A stretch of 64,000 bases of DNA from Antarctobacter sediminis (GTDB lineage Bacteria > Pseudomonadota > Alphaproteobacteria > Rhodobacterales > Rhodobacteraceae): assembly GCF_019218285.1 (NCBI RefSeq), contig NZ_JAHUZG010000001.1:1-64000 (forward strand), given 5' to 3'. Under the pieces are notes generated by a model that was not told the DNA's origin, did not search any database, and saw only the letters and a list, made by a program, of their open reading frames with translations. A program made the translations under genes and the position numbers. How positions within the stretch are numbered: position 1 is the stretch's first letter; every line of letters begins with the position of its first letter. Of the stretch, positions 1 through 7,566 are shown piece after piece.

Positions 1-179
1 GTCGGGGCCTTCATCCAGTCCAGACGCTGCGCCTGCTCCGCCCAGAACCCCTCGGGATCCGAAACCGAACGCGCATACATCTCTTCGTAACGCTCCGCAT
101 CAACATGCGACTGCTGCGCAAGCTCTGCCGAGGGCGGATAAACGGGGTTGCCGGTCTCGGGTTTGGTCTGTTCGGTCAT
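1..179 (-). CDS. acs: Acetyl-CoA synthetase, N-terminal fragment
   Basis: This is the first 59 codons of a gene that continues beyond the left edge. The translation opens MTEQTKPETGNPVYPPS and runs on through HVDAERYEEMYARSV, DPEGFWAEQA and RLDWMKAP. This is the typical start of bacterial AMP-forming acetate-CoA ligase, which makes acetyl-CoA from acetate, ATP and CoA in the cytoplasm. A GGAG Shine-Dalgarno site precedes the ATG. It is divergent from the TRAP operon starting at 612. Only the N-terminal cap is visible, so catalytic residues cannot be checked, and propionyl-CoA synthetase is a less likely alternative. Confidence 0.85.
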   Translation of the reverse strand, partial: MTEQTKPETGNPVYPPSAELAQQSHVDAERYEEMYARSVSDPEGFWAEQAQRLDWMKAP

Positions 180-611
180 GAAAGGAGCTCCCTCTCCGTA
201 GTGATCCGGCGGTGGTCCGTGACCCGGCGTCACCGCATTCAACCCGGAGAATACGCGATCTGCAAAAGAAAGAAATAATGTTAGCGTTATGAATGATTTA
301 GCTGTAAATCCTTTTCAGGTAAGGGTTGAAAATCGTAAACAAATTTGCCCAGATCCTTGCAAGTGCCTTGTTTTCATAAGCGGCTGTCGATGTTGTCGCA
401 GGCTGTGGAAAAGGGCTTGCCGTACATCCGCAGGGAGAGTCGGCCGATCACGGCGGTGTGACAAAAGGATGCGGTATGCGCTTGTATACCGAGTGTTAGC
501 GCTCGCCCTTCCGAATCTCCTTCGGGGCAAGCCCCTTGAACCGGCAGGGCTTTCGGCTAACCTCCCCGCGAGGCGGAAGATACCGCTCTACTGAAAAAAG
601 GGGAGGATGAC
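180..611. other. Intergenic region between acs and dctP
   Basis: This 432-bp gap separates two divergent genes. The part nearer acs (about 262-345) is clearly AT-rich for this genome and probably holds the acs promoter. The part nearer dctP contains an inverted repeat at 472-491. A reading frame at 289-594 crosses the gap, but it has no Shine-Dalgarno site and its translation is arginine/cysteine-rich and low in structure, so I do not call it a gene. Confidence 0.6.
472..491. promoter_or_regulatory. Inverted repeat, possible operator of the dctPQM operon
   Basis: CGGTAT (472-477) and ATACCG (486-491) form 6-bp arms around an 8-nt spacer, 120 bp before dctP. The right arm includes GTATAC, a core often seen in GntR-family operators. 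A GTGACA-like -35 lies just upstream. The binding protein is not in the window, and the regulatory role is inferred from position and symmetry only. Confidence 0.35.
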
Positions 612-1628
612 ATGTCCAACATCACGGCCAAACTACTGGCAACCACCATCGCGGCGACGCTGGCCACTCAGGCGGCGGCGACGGAATGGAATGTTTCCAC
701 ATGGGGATCGCGCCGCGCTTTCACCGAACACTTGCACAAGATCGCAGAGCTGGTGTCCGAAAAGACGGGTGGCGAATTCACCATGAATATCTCGTATGGC
801 GGTCTGTCCAAGAACCGCGAGAACCTTGACGGGATTTCCATCGGTGCCTTCGAAATGGCTCAGTTCTGCGCCGGTTATCACCCGGACAAGAACCGCGCGA
901 TTACCGTTCTGGAACTGCCCTTCCTTGGGGTTGCGACACTGGAAGAAGAAGTGGCCGTCAGCCACGCGATCTATGGTCACCCGGCGGTTGCCGAGGAAAT
1001 GGCCCAATGGAACGCCAAGATGCTGATGACCTCGCCCATGCCGCAATACAACCTTGTCGGCACCGGCGAACCGCGTGACGAACTGGCGGAGTTCGACGGC
1101 ATGCGTGTCCGTGCGACCGGCGGTCTGGGCAAGGCGTTTTCGGCGGTTGGCGGTGTGCCGACCAGCGTGACCTCGTCCGAGGCCTATCAGGCGATGGACT
1201 CCGGCGTCGTTGATACGGTGGCCTTTGCGCAGCACGCGCATCTGTCCTTTGGCACCATCAATCAGGCGGATTGGTGGACGGCAAACCTCAACCCGGGCAC
1301 CGTGAACTGCCCCATCGTGGTCAATATCGATGCCTATGACGGCCTGCCGGACGATCACCGGGCTGCGCTGGATGAATCCGTGGACGAGGCGATCGCCTTT
1401 TACCTCGAGAACTACGGCAAGCTGTTGCAGCGCTGGGATGAGGTGCTGGCCGAAAAGAACGTACAGAAGGTCATGATCTCGGATGACGAACTGGCCAAGT
1501 TCCGCGACGTGGCCGGCAAGCCCATCCACGACGCATGGATCAAGGACATGAGCGCGCAGGGCCTGCCCGCGCAAGAACTGTATGACCTTGTCTTCTCCAC
1601 GCTCGAAGCGGCGCGGGCCTCGAACTGA
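612..1628 (+). CDS. dctP: TRAP transporter periplasmic solute-binding protein, DctP type
   Basis: This 338-residue protein captures a substrate, usually a carboxylate, in the periplasm and hands it to the DctQM permease. Residues 1-23 form a signal peptide ending QAAA. The mature part follows the DctP fold, with GMRVR at 163-167 where the family places the arginine that pairs with the ligand carboxylate. The start has a strong GGGAGGA site. dctQ and dctM follow. The substrate cannot be read from sequence; it resembles the branch of DctP proteins that lack a defined C4-dicarboxylate specificity. Confidence 0.9.
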   Translation: MSNITAKLLATTIAATLATQAAATEWNVSTWGSRRAFTEHLHKIAELVSEKTGGEFTMNISYGGLSKNRENLDGISIGAFEMAQFCAGYHPDKNRAITVLELPFLGVATLEEEVAVSHAIYGHPAVAEEMAQWNAKMLMTSPMPQYNLVGTGEPRDELAEFDGMRVRATGGLGKAFSAVGGVPTSVTSSEAYQAMDSGVVDTVAFAQHAHLSFGTINQADWWTANLNPGTVNCPIVVNIDAYDGLPDDHRAALDESVDEAIAFYLENYGKLLQRWDEVLAEKNVQKVMISDDELAKFRDVAGKPIHDAWIKDMSAQGLPAQELYDLVFSTLEAARASN

Positions 1629-1642
1629 GCTTGGCGCTTCCT

Positions 1643-1689
1643 GCCCCGGCCTTGCGCCGGGGCCTCTTGCCGGACCTGACGGTCCGGCA
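1643..1689 (+). other. Two intercistronic stem-loops between dctP and dctQ
   Basis: GCCCCGGC (1643-1650) pairs with GCCGGGGC (1656-1663), and TGCCGGACC (1668-1676) pairs with GGTCCGGCA (1681-1689). Neither is followed by a T-run. Such hairpins after a binding-protein gene commonly protect the upstream mRNA, so that the binding protein outnumbers its permease. That role here is inferred. Confidence 0.6.
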
Positions 1690-1744
1690 GCATCCCGGTG
1701 CGGGGCCGGGAGGGGAGCAACAATAATAATACAGGGGGTGAGCG

Positions 1745-2377
1745 ATGGCGGGACATGCTTCCGTCCTCGAAGACGACAGCCTGTTGTCGCGGCTGGACCG
1801 CGGCCTTGCGCGGCTGGAGTGGGGCATGGCCCTTGTCTCTGGTATCGGTGCTTTTGCGCTGATGTGCCTTGCTGTCGTTTCCGTTTCGGGACGCAATTTC
1901 TTTAACGAGCCGCTCAGGGGATATGTCGACTGGATCGAGGCGGCGATGCCCTTCATCGCCATCTTTGGCATCTCGTACGTTCAGCGGTCGGGCGGACATA
2001 TCCGCATGGACATCGTGGTGGGCGCGCTGAAGGGGCGAGCGCTGTGGATCGCCGAGTTCATCACCACTTTCCTCATCCTCGTGCTGATGGTGCTGCTGGT
2101 CTGGGGGACATGGGCCCATTTCGACCGCAGCTTTGATTTCTCCAAACCGAACTGGAGCCGGGACAGTTCGATCGACCTTGGCCTTCCGATCTGGCCCGCC
2201 AAGCTGGTGGTTCCGGTGGCCTTTGCGGTGATCTGCCTGCGGCTGGTCCTGCAACTGGTGGCCTATGGCCGCGCCATTGTGCTGGGGCTGAGCGAACCGG
2301 TGGCCGTGCCCTTGGTAATGTCTGCGGCCGAACAGGCCGCGGCCGAGGCGGATCAGGTACAGGGGCATGACCAATGA
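1745..2377 (+). CDS. dctQ: TRAP transporter small permease, DctQ type
   Basis: This 210-residue inner-membrane protein has about four hydrophobic helices, as expected for the small permease subunit that associates with DctM. The segment FAVYVDWIEAAMPF-like around residues 55-75 (here GYVDWIEAAMPFI) fits the DctQ family. GGGGGTG precedes the ATG. It overlaps dctM by ATGA, so the two are probably translationally coupled. It is slightly longer than the usual 160-190 residues because of a charged C-terminal tail rich in Glu and Ala. Confidence 0.88.
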   Translation: MAGHASVLEDDSLLSRLDRGLARLEWGMALVSGIGAFALMCLAVVSVSGRNFFNEPLRGYVDWIEAAMPFIAIFGISYVQRSGGHIRMDIVVGALKGRALWIAEFITTFLILVLMVLLVWGTWAHFDRSFDFSKPNWSRDSSIDLGLPIWPAKLVVPVAFAVICLRLVLQLVAYGRAIVLGLSEPVAVPLVMSAAEQAAAEADQVQGHDQ

Positions 2378-3774
2378 CATCGATTGAAATCGGTTTGTGG
2401 GTGACTGGCGGGCTGCTGGTCATGGTTGTGCTCGGAATGCGGGTGGCCTTTGCCGCCGCCATGGCGGGGCTGATCGGGCTGATCTGGATCTTCTGGTCGA
2501 AGAAAGGATACGATCCCGAAGACTTTGGCTGGGCGCTTGGCGTGGCGGTCAAGACCGCGGGGCAGGTGCCGCATGGCAAGGTGGCCTCGCAGGCTTTGTC
2601 GCTGATCCCGACCTTTATCTTGATCGGCTATCTTGCCTATTACGCGGGGCTGACCCGCGCGCTGTTCGAGGCGGCAAAACGCTGGATCGCATGGGTGCCG
2701 GGCGGATTGGCGGTCTCGACTGTGTTTGCGACGGCGGGGTTCGCGGCGGTGTCCGGGGCAAGCGTCGCGACGGCGGCGGTCTTTGCCCGGATCGCCATCC
2801 CCGAAATGCTGAAGGTCGGTTATGACAAGCGGTTTGCCGCCGGGGTCGTTGCGGCGGGCGGTACGCTGGCCTCGTTGATCCCGCCCTCGGCCATTCTGGT
2901 GATCTATGCCATCATCGTGGAACAGGACGTGGGCAAGCTGTTGCTGGCCGGGTTCATACCCGGGCTCTTTTCGGCGGTGATCTACGGCCTGCTGATCGTC
3001 GGGCTGGCCTTGACCATCAAGGGGTTCGGCCCGCCGGTCGGGGGCTTTACCTGGCGTGAGCGGCTGGTCAGCCTGCCTCCGGCGTTGCCCATCGTGGCGG
3101 TGGTCGTGATCATCATCTTCTTTGTCTACAATCCCTTCGGAGGGGACAGTTGGGGCACGCCGACCGAGGGCGGGGCCATCGGAGCCTTCATCGTCTTTCT
3201 CATGGCGTTGTACCGGGGGATGCGTCTGCGCGAGTTGAAAGACGCGCTGGTCGAGACGGCAAAGCTGTCGATCATGATCTTCAGCATCATCTGGGGCGTG
3301 CTGATCTACGTGCGCTTCCTTGGTTTCGCGGATTTGCCCTCGGCGTTCAGCGACTGGCTGACTGCCTTGCCCTATTCGCCGATGCTGATCCTTGTCTGCA
3401 TCCTTTTGGCCTACGCGGTTTTGGGCATGTTCATGGATGCCATCGGGATGTTGTTGTTGACGCTGCCGGTGGTCTATCCGGCGATCATGGCTCTGAACGG
3501 CGGCCCCTTCGTCAGCGCCGAAGAGGCGGCCTTTGGCATGTCCGGCCCGATGTGCGCCATCTGGTTCGGCATCCTTGTGGTCAAGATGGCGGAGTTTTGC
3601 CTGATCACGCCGCCCATCGGGCTGAACTGCTTTGTTGTGGCAGGGGTGCGGCCCGAACTGTCGGTGCAGGATGTGTTCCGGGGGGTCACACCGTTTTTCG
3701 TGGCCGATGCGGTGACGATTGCGCTGTTGGTGGCCTTTCCGGGCATCGTTCTGTGGCTGCCGTCGCTGGCCTGA
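2374..3774 (+). CDS. dctM: TRAP transporter large permease, DctM type
   Basis: This 466-residue, strongly hydrophobic protein with about 12 membrane segments is the ion-driven translocation subunit of the TRAP system. Recognisable family stretches are FAAVSGASVATAAVF (near residues 123-137), IPPSAILVIYA, and the C-terminal ITPPIGLNCFVV. It starts inside the dctQ stop codon (ATGA) and is followed by a hairpin terminator. With dctP and dctQ it makes a complete importer, and no regulator or catabolic gene is attached to it. Confidence 0.92.
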   Translation: MTSIEIGLWVTGGLLVMVVLGMRVAFAAAMAGLIGLIWIFWSKKGYDPEDFGWALGVAVKTAGQVPHGKVASQALSLIPTFILIGYLAYYAGLTRALFEAAKRWIAWVPGGLAVSTVFATAGFAAVSGASVATAAVFARIAIPEMLKVGYDKRFAAGVVAAGGTLASLIPPSAILVIYAIIVEQDVGKLLLAGFIPGLFSAVIYGLLIVGLALTIKGFGPPVGGFTWRERLVSLPPALPIVAVVVIIIFFVYNPFGGDSWGTPTEGGAIGAFIVFLMALYRGMRLRELKDALVETAKLSIMIFSIIWGVLIYVRFLGFADLPSAFSDWLTALPYSPMLILVCILLAYAVLGMFMDAIGMLLLTLPVVYPAIMALNGGPFVSAEEAAFGMSGPMCAIWFGILVVKMAEFCLITPPIGLNCFVVAGVRPELSVQDVFRGVTPFFVADAVTIALLVAFPGIVLWLPSLA

Positions 3775-3797
3775 GCACGGCGCAGGGGCGAAAAAGG

Positions 3798-3826
3798 AAA
3801 AGGCCGCGCGATCTGCGCGGCCTTTT
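3798..3826 (+). terminator. Rho-independent terminator after dctM
   Basis: AAGGCCGCGC (3800-3809) pairs perfectly with GCGCGGCCTT (3815-3824) across a 5-nt loop. It is flanked by A-run and T-run sequence, so it can act in both directions. It separates the TRAP operon from the converging small gene at 3836. Confidence 0.85.
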
Positions 3827-3835
3827 GCCTTTGGG

Positions 3836-4102
3836 TCAGCGGCGCCCCTTGCGATCGCCGTTGCCGCCACCGCCACCGGTTCCGCCTTGCGGGTCTTCCA
3901 GCTTGCCACGTGCTTTGCGGGTCATCGCGCCGCGCATCTCGTCTTCGCCTGGAGTGCCGATGCTTTTGGCCTGATTGGCGTCATGGTACTTTTCCAGCAC
4001 CGTATCGTCGGCGGTGGCCCATGGGTTCGCGTGCGATGCCAGTGCCGCGCCGGACATCAGCACAAGGCCCAGGGCCGCGGCGAGGGTGGTTTTACATGTC
4101 AT
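3836..4102 (-). CDS. Small secreted protein of unknown function
   Basis: The product is 88 residues from the ATG at 4102, which has AAGGA 8 nt upstream. A longer frame reaching 4129 would place extra charged residues before the signal peptide. Residues 1-23 are a signal peptide (TLAAALGLVLMSGAALA, then SHA). The mature part is hydrophilic, and the C-terminus is a glycine run followed by basic residues. I do not recognise a family. It is convergent with the TRAP operon and stands alone. The export signal and the RBS make it likely to be real. Confidence 0.6.
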   Translation of the reverse strand: MTCKTTLAAALGLVLMSGAALASHANPWATADDTVLEKYHDANQAKSIGTPGEDEMRGAMTRKARGKLEDPQGGTGGGGGNGDRKGRR

Positions 4103-4259
4103 CTCACATTCCTTGTCTCGATCGGGCACCTATGCGCCCGTCATTGATATTCGAATCGTGAGATATTTTGAATACGGAATGTTTAAGGCCGGATTAACCC
4201 GGGCATGTTCCCGCCGGTCACAGCCCGATCAGGCGGGACGGTGCCCCGCCGCGCATCCC

Positions 4260-5459
4260 TTATGCAGCGCGGGTCAGTTCGGCCCGGGTGGCCACCGCCA
4301 GCCGTCTGATCCCCTCGGCCAGAACCTCGGGCGGGTTCAGTGTGAAATTGATCCGGATCGCCCGGCGGTCGCGGCCCAGCGGGTCAAAGACGCTGGAGGG
4401 CGACACACAGACCCCATGATCAAGACCCGTCTTCATCAGCCGGTCGGTATTCAGCGCAGGGTCGTGGGCCACGGCCCAGACGAACATGCCGCCCGTGGGC
4501 ACCTCCCATGTGAACAGCTCCGACAGATCCGCTGCCATTGCCGTGCAAAGCGCGTCGCGACGGCTGCGGTACAGGTTCAGCACCTCGGGCAGCAGTCGGT
4601 TGGGCAAGTCCTGCTCCAGCGCCGCCAGCGCCACGTGTTGGGTCAGCCCGCTGGTGAACATGTCCGATCCCTGTTTGGCCGTGGTCATGGCGGTGATGAC
4701 CTCTGGCGCGGCAATGACCCACCCGACCCGCAAGCCCGGCGCCAACTGCTTGGAGAAGGTGCCAAGGTAGATCACCGGCCCGTCATAGACATCGGCCCCG
4801 GTGGCCGACAGGTCCAGCATGTGGTGCAGGGGTGTGCCGTCGTAATAGAGGTGCCCATAGGGATCATCCTCGACCAGCCAACAGCCCGTGTCCCGCGCCG
4901 CCGCCAGCAGGGCGTGCCGTTGGTCCAGCGGGACCAGCCGGCCGGACGGATTGGAAAAGTTCGGCACGGTATAGGCAAACTGCGCTCCGGCCATCGCCGT
5001 GCGGGGATCGCAGGCCGGATCCTCCAGCGCCATGGCGCGATATTGGGGCTCGCGCGGTTTCCACGCGTCGATGGCCCCCAGATAGGCCGGGGATTGCGCG
5101 GCAATCACTTCGCCCGGATTCAGCAGGACCTTGCCCACCAGTTCCAGCCCCTGCATGCCTGCGGTGGTGATCAGCACGTTGTCGCGCGTCAGATGCAACG
5201 CGCCCTTGCTGTACATCGCGGCGATGCGGTCGCGCAGGGCATTCAGACCGTCGATGGGCGAATAGCCAAGGCTGTCCTGCGTATGGTTCGACACTGCCCG
5301 CCCGGCAAAATCCGCCAGTTCCGCAACCGGCCATGTCGACGGATCAGGCAATCCGCCTGCCAGGTTCACCAGATCGGGAATGGCCCCGGCGGCAAGGAAG
5401 GTTTGCGTCACATCGTTGGTGTCGTTCAGCCAGCGGGCAAAAGGGGCGCGTCGGGCCAT
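4260..5459 (-). CDS. PLP-dependent class I/II aminotransferase (2-aminoadipate/aromatic type)
   Basis: This 399-residue fold-type I aminotransferase has no GntR domain, so it is not a MocR regulator. NFSNPSGR (about 167-174), VEDDPYG (about 196-202) and GTFSK with Lys227 give the PLP site, and RINFT near the C-terminus holds the carboxylate-binding Arg. The family includes 2-aminoadipate and broad aromatic/branched-chain transaminases, so the substrate is not fixed. The start at 5459 was chosen over 5501 because GGAGG lies 7 nt upstream. It is divergent from the ars operon. Confidence 0.85.
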   Translation of the reverse strand: MARRAPFARWLNDTNDVTQTFLAAGAIPDLVNLAGGLPDPSTWPVAELADFAGRAVSNHTQDSLGYSPIDGLNALRDRIAAMYSKGALHLTRDNVLITTAGMQGLELVGKVLLNPGEVIAAQSPAYLGAIDAWKPREPQYRAMALEDPACDPRTAMAGAQFAYTVPNFSNPSGRLVPLDQRHALLAAARDTGCWLVEDDPYGHLYYDGTPLHHMLDLSATGADVYDGPVIYLGTFSKQLAPGLRVGWVIAAPEVITAMTTAKQGSDMFTSGLTQHVALAALEQDLPNRLLPEVLNLYRSRRDALCTAMAADLSELFTWEVPTGGMFVWAVAHDPALNTDRLMKTGLDHGVCVSPSSVFDPLGRDRRAIRINFTLNPPEVLAEGIRRLAVATRAELTRAA

Positions 5460-5564
5460 CGGAATCCTCCAGGAAACCTGCCGGAAGGGCAGAAGTGTCA
5501 TCGTCCTAACATGTTTTCATGAAAGACTGCCAAGGGTCCGGGGCAGCATTTCCCGATGAAATCG

Positions 5565-5631
5565 CTTTATTTCCGAAAATCCGGAAATAAAGGGTTGCGG
5601 GAGAAAATATAATTCCGTATTTCCGGAAATA
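5565..5631 (+). promoter_or_regulatory. ars promoter with two ArsR-type palindromic operators
   Basis: CTTTATTTCCG (5565-5575) and CGGAAATAAAG (5582-5592) are perfect 11-bp arms with a 6-nt spacer. A second, uninterrupted 14-bp palindrome, TATTTCCGGAAATA, covers 5618-5631 and includes the A of the ATG. Between them lies TATAAT (5608-5613), a consensus -10. Both palindromes share the core ATTTCCG/CGGAAAT. A repressor bound here would block the promoter and also the GGAA that is the only Shine-Dalgarno candidate. Assignment to the adjacent ArsR is inferred from position and symmetry. Confidence 0.75.
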
Positions 5632-6458
5632 TGAAAGAAGAATCGCTCAATGCCCTCTCTGCCCTTGCCAACAGCCGCCGCCTCGACGTGTTTCGCCTGT
5701 TGATGCGCCGCTATCCCGATGCCGTTCCGGCCGGCGAACTGGCAATCGCGCTTGGTCTTGCGCCCTCTTCCCTGTCGGCCGCGCTTTCGCAGCTGCGCGG
5801 CGCGGGTCTGGTCACCCAGACGCGTCACGGCACCTCCTTGCTCTATGCCGCCGACACCGGTGGCGCAGGGCGCCTGCTGTCCTTTCTGGGGGCCGACTGC
5901 TGCCGCGGCCGTCCAGAAATCTGCCTGCCCCTCACGCTTCAGGAAGCTTCAATGGCCGACCGTAAATACAATGTCCTTTTCATCTGCACGGGCAATTCCG
6001 CCCGTTCGATCTTTGCCGAAACGCTGCTGCGTGAACTGGCAGGTGACCGGTTTCAAGCCTTCTCGGCCGGCACCCGCCCGACCAGCGAACTGAACGATCG
6101 CGCGCTTGCCGTGCTTCGCGACAAAGGGCACGACATCTCTGGCCTGCGCTCGAAGAACATCAAAGAATTTCAGGGCACGGACGCGCCGCGACTCGATTTT
6201 GTCTTTACCGTCTGCGACCGCGCCGCAAATGAGGAATGCCCGCCTTGGCCGGGCCAGCCCATGACCGGCCACTGGGGCCAGCCCGACCCGGTCAAGGCCG
6301 AAGGCACCGACGCCGAGAAACAACTGGCGTTCCAGCAGGTCTACGGCGCGCTGCGCAACCGCATTCAGTCCTTTACCTCGCTGCCCATCGAAACGCTCGA
6401 CCGCGAAAGCCTGCAAGCCCGGATCGACGACATCGCCAAGACGGAAGACCTCGCATGA
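5631..6458 (+). CDS. arsRC: ArsR repressor fused to thioredoxin-type arsenate reductase ArsC
   Basis: This is a 275-residue fusion. Residues 1-105 are an ArsR winged helix ending in Cys90, Cys91 and Cys97; the CC-x5-C spacing matches the As(III) site known from Acidithiobacillus ArsR. Residues 108-275 are a low-molecular-weight phosphatase-like ArsC with the P-loop CTGNSAR (Cys119 to Arg125), the resolving pair Cys195/Cys203 and GHWGQPDP. The protein should repress the operon, sense arsenite and reduce arsenate to arsenite with thioredoxin. It overlaps gap by ATGA. Regulator and reductase in one chain means the arsenite produced is released next to the sensor. Confidence 0.92.
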   Translation: MKEESLNALSALANSRRLDVFRLLMRRYPDAVPAGELAIALGLAPSSLSAALSQLRGAGLVTQTRHGTSLLYAADTGGAGRLLSFLGADCCRGRPEICLPLTLQEASMADRKYNVLFICTGNSARSIFAETLLRELAGDRFQAFSAGTRPTSELNDRALAVLRDKGHDISGLRSKNIKEFQGTDAPRLDFVFTVCDRAANEECPPWPGQPMTGHWGQPDPVKAEGTDAEKQLAFQQVYGALRNRIQSFTSLPIETLDRESLQARIDDIAKTEDLA

Positions 6459-7453
6459 CCACCTACGCCATCAACGGGCTTGGCCGCATCGGCAAGCTGA
6501 TCGTCAAACCCATGCTCGAAGCAGGCGACAACATCGCCTTTCTGAACGACGCGGTGGGGGATCCGGCCATGCATGCGCATTTGCTGGAATTCGATACCGT
6601 CCATGGCCGCTGGGACGCCGATTTCAGCGCCGACGCGGACAGCATCACCATCAACGGCACGCGCATCCCGGTCTATGGTTCGCGCAGCCTCGACGACCTG
6701 CCGCTCGAAGGGATCGATGTGGTCATCGACTGCACCGGCTATTTCAAGACCGCCGACCGTATCGCGCCCTATTTCGAACGCGGCGTGAAAAAGGTGGTGG
6801 TGTCCGCCCCGGTCAAGGACGGCGGCGCGGTCAATATCGTCTACGGCGTGAACGACGACATCTACAAAGCGGATGAACACAGGATCGTCACGGCGGCCTC
6901 CTGCACCACCAACTGCCTCGCGCCGGTGGTCAAGGTCATCCACGAAAACCTCGGCATCAAACACGGTTCGATCACCACGATCCATGATGTGACCAACACC
7001 CAGACCATTGTCGACCGCCCCGCCAAGGATCTGCGCCGCGCGCGATCGGCGCTGAACTCGCTGATCCCCACGACCACCGGGTCCGCCACGGCGATCACGC
7101 TGATCTATCCGGAACTCAAGGGCCGCCTGAACGGCCATGCCGTGCGGGTACCACTGCTCAACGCCTCGCTGACCGATTGCGTCTTCGAGGTCGAAAAGCC
7201 GACCACCGCCGAAGAGGTCAACGCCCTGTTCAAATCCGCCGCCGAAGGCGAATTGAAGGACATTCTCGGCTATGAAGAGCGCCCGCTGGTCTCCACCGAC
7301 TACACCAATGACCCGCGCTCTTCGATCGTCGATGCGCCCTCGACCATGGTGGTCAATGGCACCCAGGTAAAGATCTACGCCTGGTATGACAACGAATGGG
7401 GCTATGCATATCGGCTCGTGGACGTGGCCCATATGGTCGGCAAAAGCCTCTGA
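6455..7453 (+). CDS. gap: ars-operon glyceraldehyde-3-phosphate dehydrogenase
   Basis: This 332-residue NAD-dependent GAPDH has GLGRIG (8-13), the catalytic SCTTNC with Cys150, His177 and WYDNEWGY near the C-terminus. In ars operons carrying arsJ, this enzyme uses arsenate in place of phosphate and forms unstable 1-arseno-3-phosphoglycerate, the substrate of ArsJ. It starts within the arsRC stop (ATGA), and arsJ follows after a repeat element. The arsenic role rests on context; the sequence alone is that of an ordinary GAPDH, although the N-terminus is NGLGRIGK rather than the glycolytic NGFGRIGR. Confidence 0.9.
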   Translation: MTTYAINGLGRIGKLIVKPMLEAGDNIAFLNDAVGDPAMHAHLLEFDTVHGRWDADFSADADSITINGTRIPVYGSRSLDDLPLEGIDVVIDCTGYFKTADRIAPYFERGVKKVVVSAPVKDGGAVNIVYGVNDDIYKADEHRIVTAASCTTNCLAPVVKVIHENLGIKHGSITTIHDVTNTQTIVDRPAKDLRRARSALNSLIPTTTGSATAITLIYPELKGRLNGHAVRVPLLNASLTDCVFEVEKPTTAEEVNALFKSAAEGELKDILGYEERPLVSTDYTNDPRSSIVDAPSTMVVNGTQVKIYAWYDNEWGYAYRLVDVAHMVGKSL

Positions 7454-7475
7454 AAGGCGCAACCGCCTTCGGCGC

Positions 7476-7537
7476 TTCTTCTGTCTGAAAATATCCCGGG
7501 GTGAATTGGCCGCAGGCCAAGAGGGGCAGCGCCCCTC
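7476..7537 (-). repeat. Two-hairpin repeat, copy A, between gap and arsJ
   Basis: Read on the minus strand, it has a GC hairpin (GAGGGGC/GCCCCTC, 7521-7537), a second hairpin (TTGGCC/GGCCAA, 7506-7520), a C/G-rich joint, TATTT and, six bases later, AGAAGAA. Copy B inside cobN (22763-22828) has the same order of parts. Elements like this are scattered between genes in many Rhodobacterales. Here it lies within the ars operon, just upstream of the arsJ start, and may affect arsJ expression. Confidence 0.7.
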
Positions 7538-7566
7538 GACCCCAACCGCCTGACCGGAGTCCGGAC

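Noticed and set aside
289-594. A 101-codon open frame upstream of dctP
   Set aside because: No ribosome site, Arg/Cys-rich translation of low complexity, and it lies where promoter elements are expected.
2353-3909. A 518-codon minus-strand frame opposite dctM
   Set aside because: Its composition (His/Arg/Gln-rich) is that of the reverse complement of a hydrophobic GC-rich gene, and it has no family features.
4260-5459. Aminotransferase as a MocR-type regulator of the divergent genes
   Set aside because: No N-terminal GntR helix-turn-helix. The protein has only the aminotransferase fold.
6455-7453. GAPDH as the glycolytic housekeeping enzyme
   Set aside because: It is coupled by ATGA to arsRC and followed by arsJ, the known arsenate-specific arrangement.
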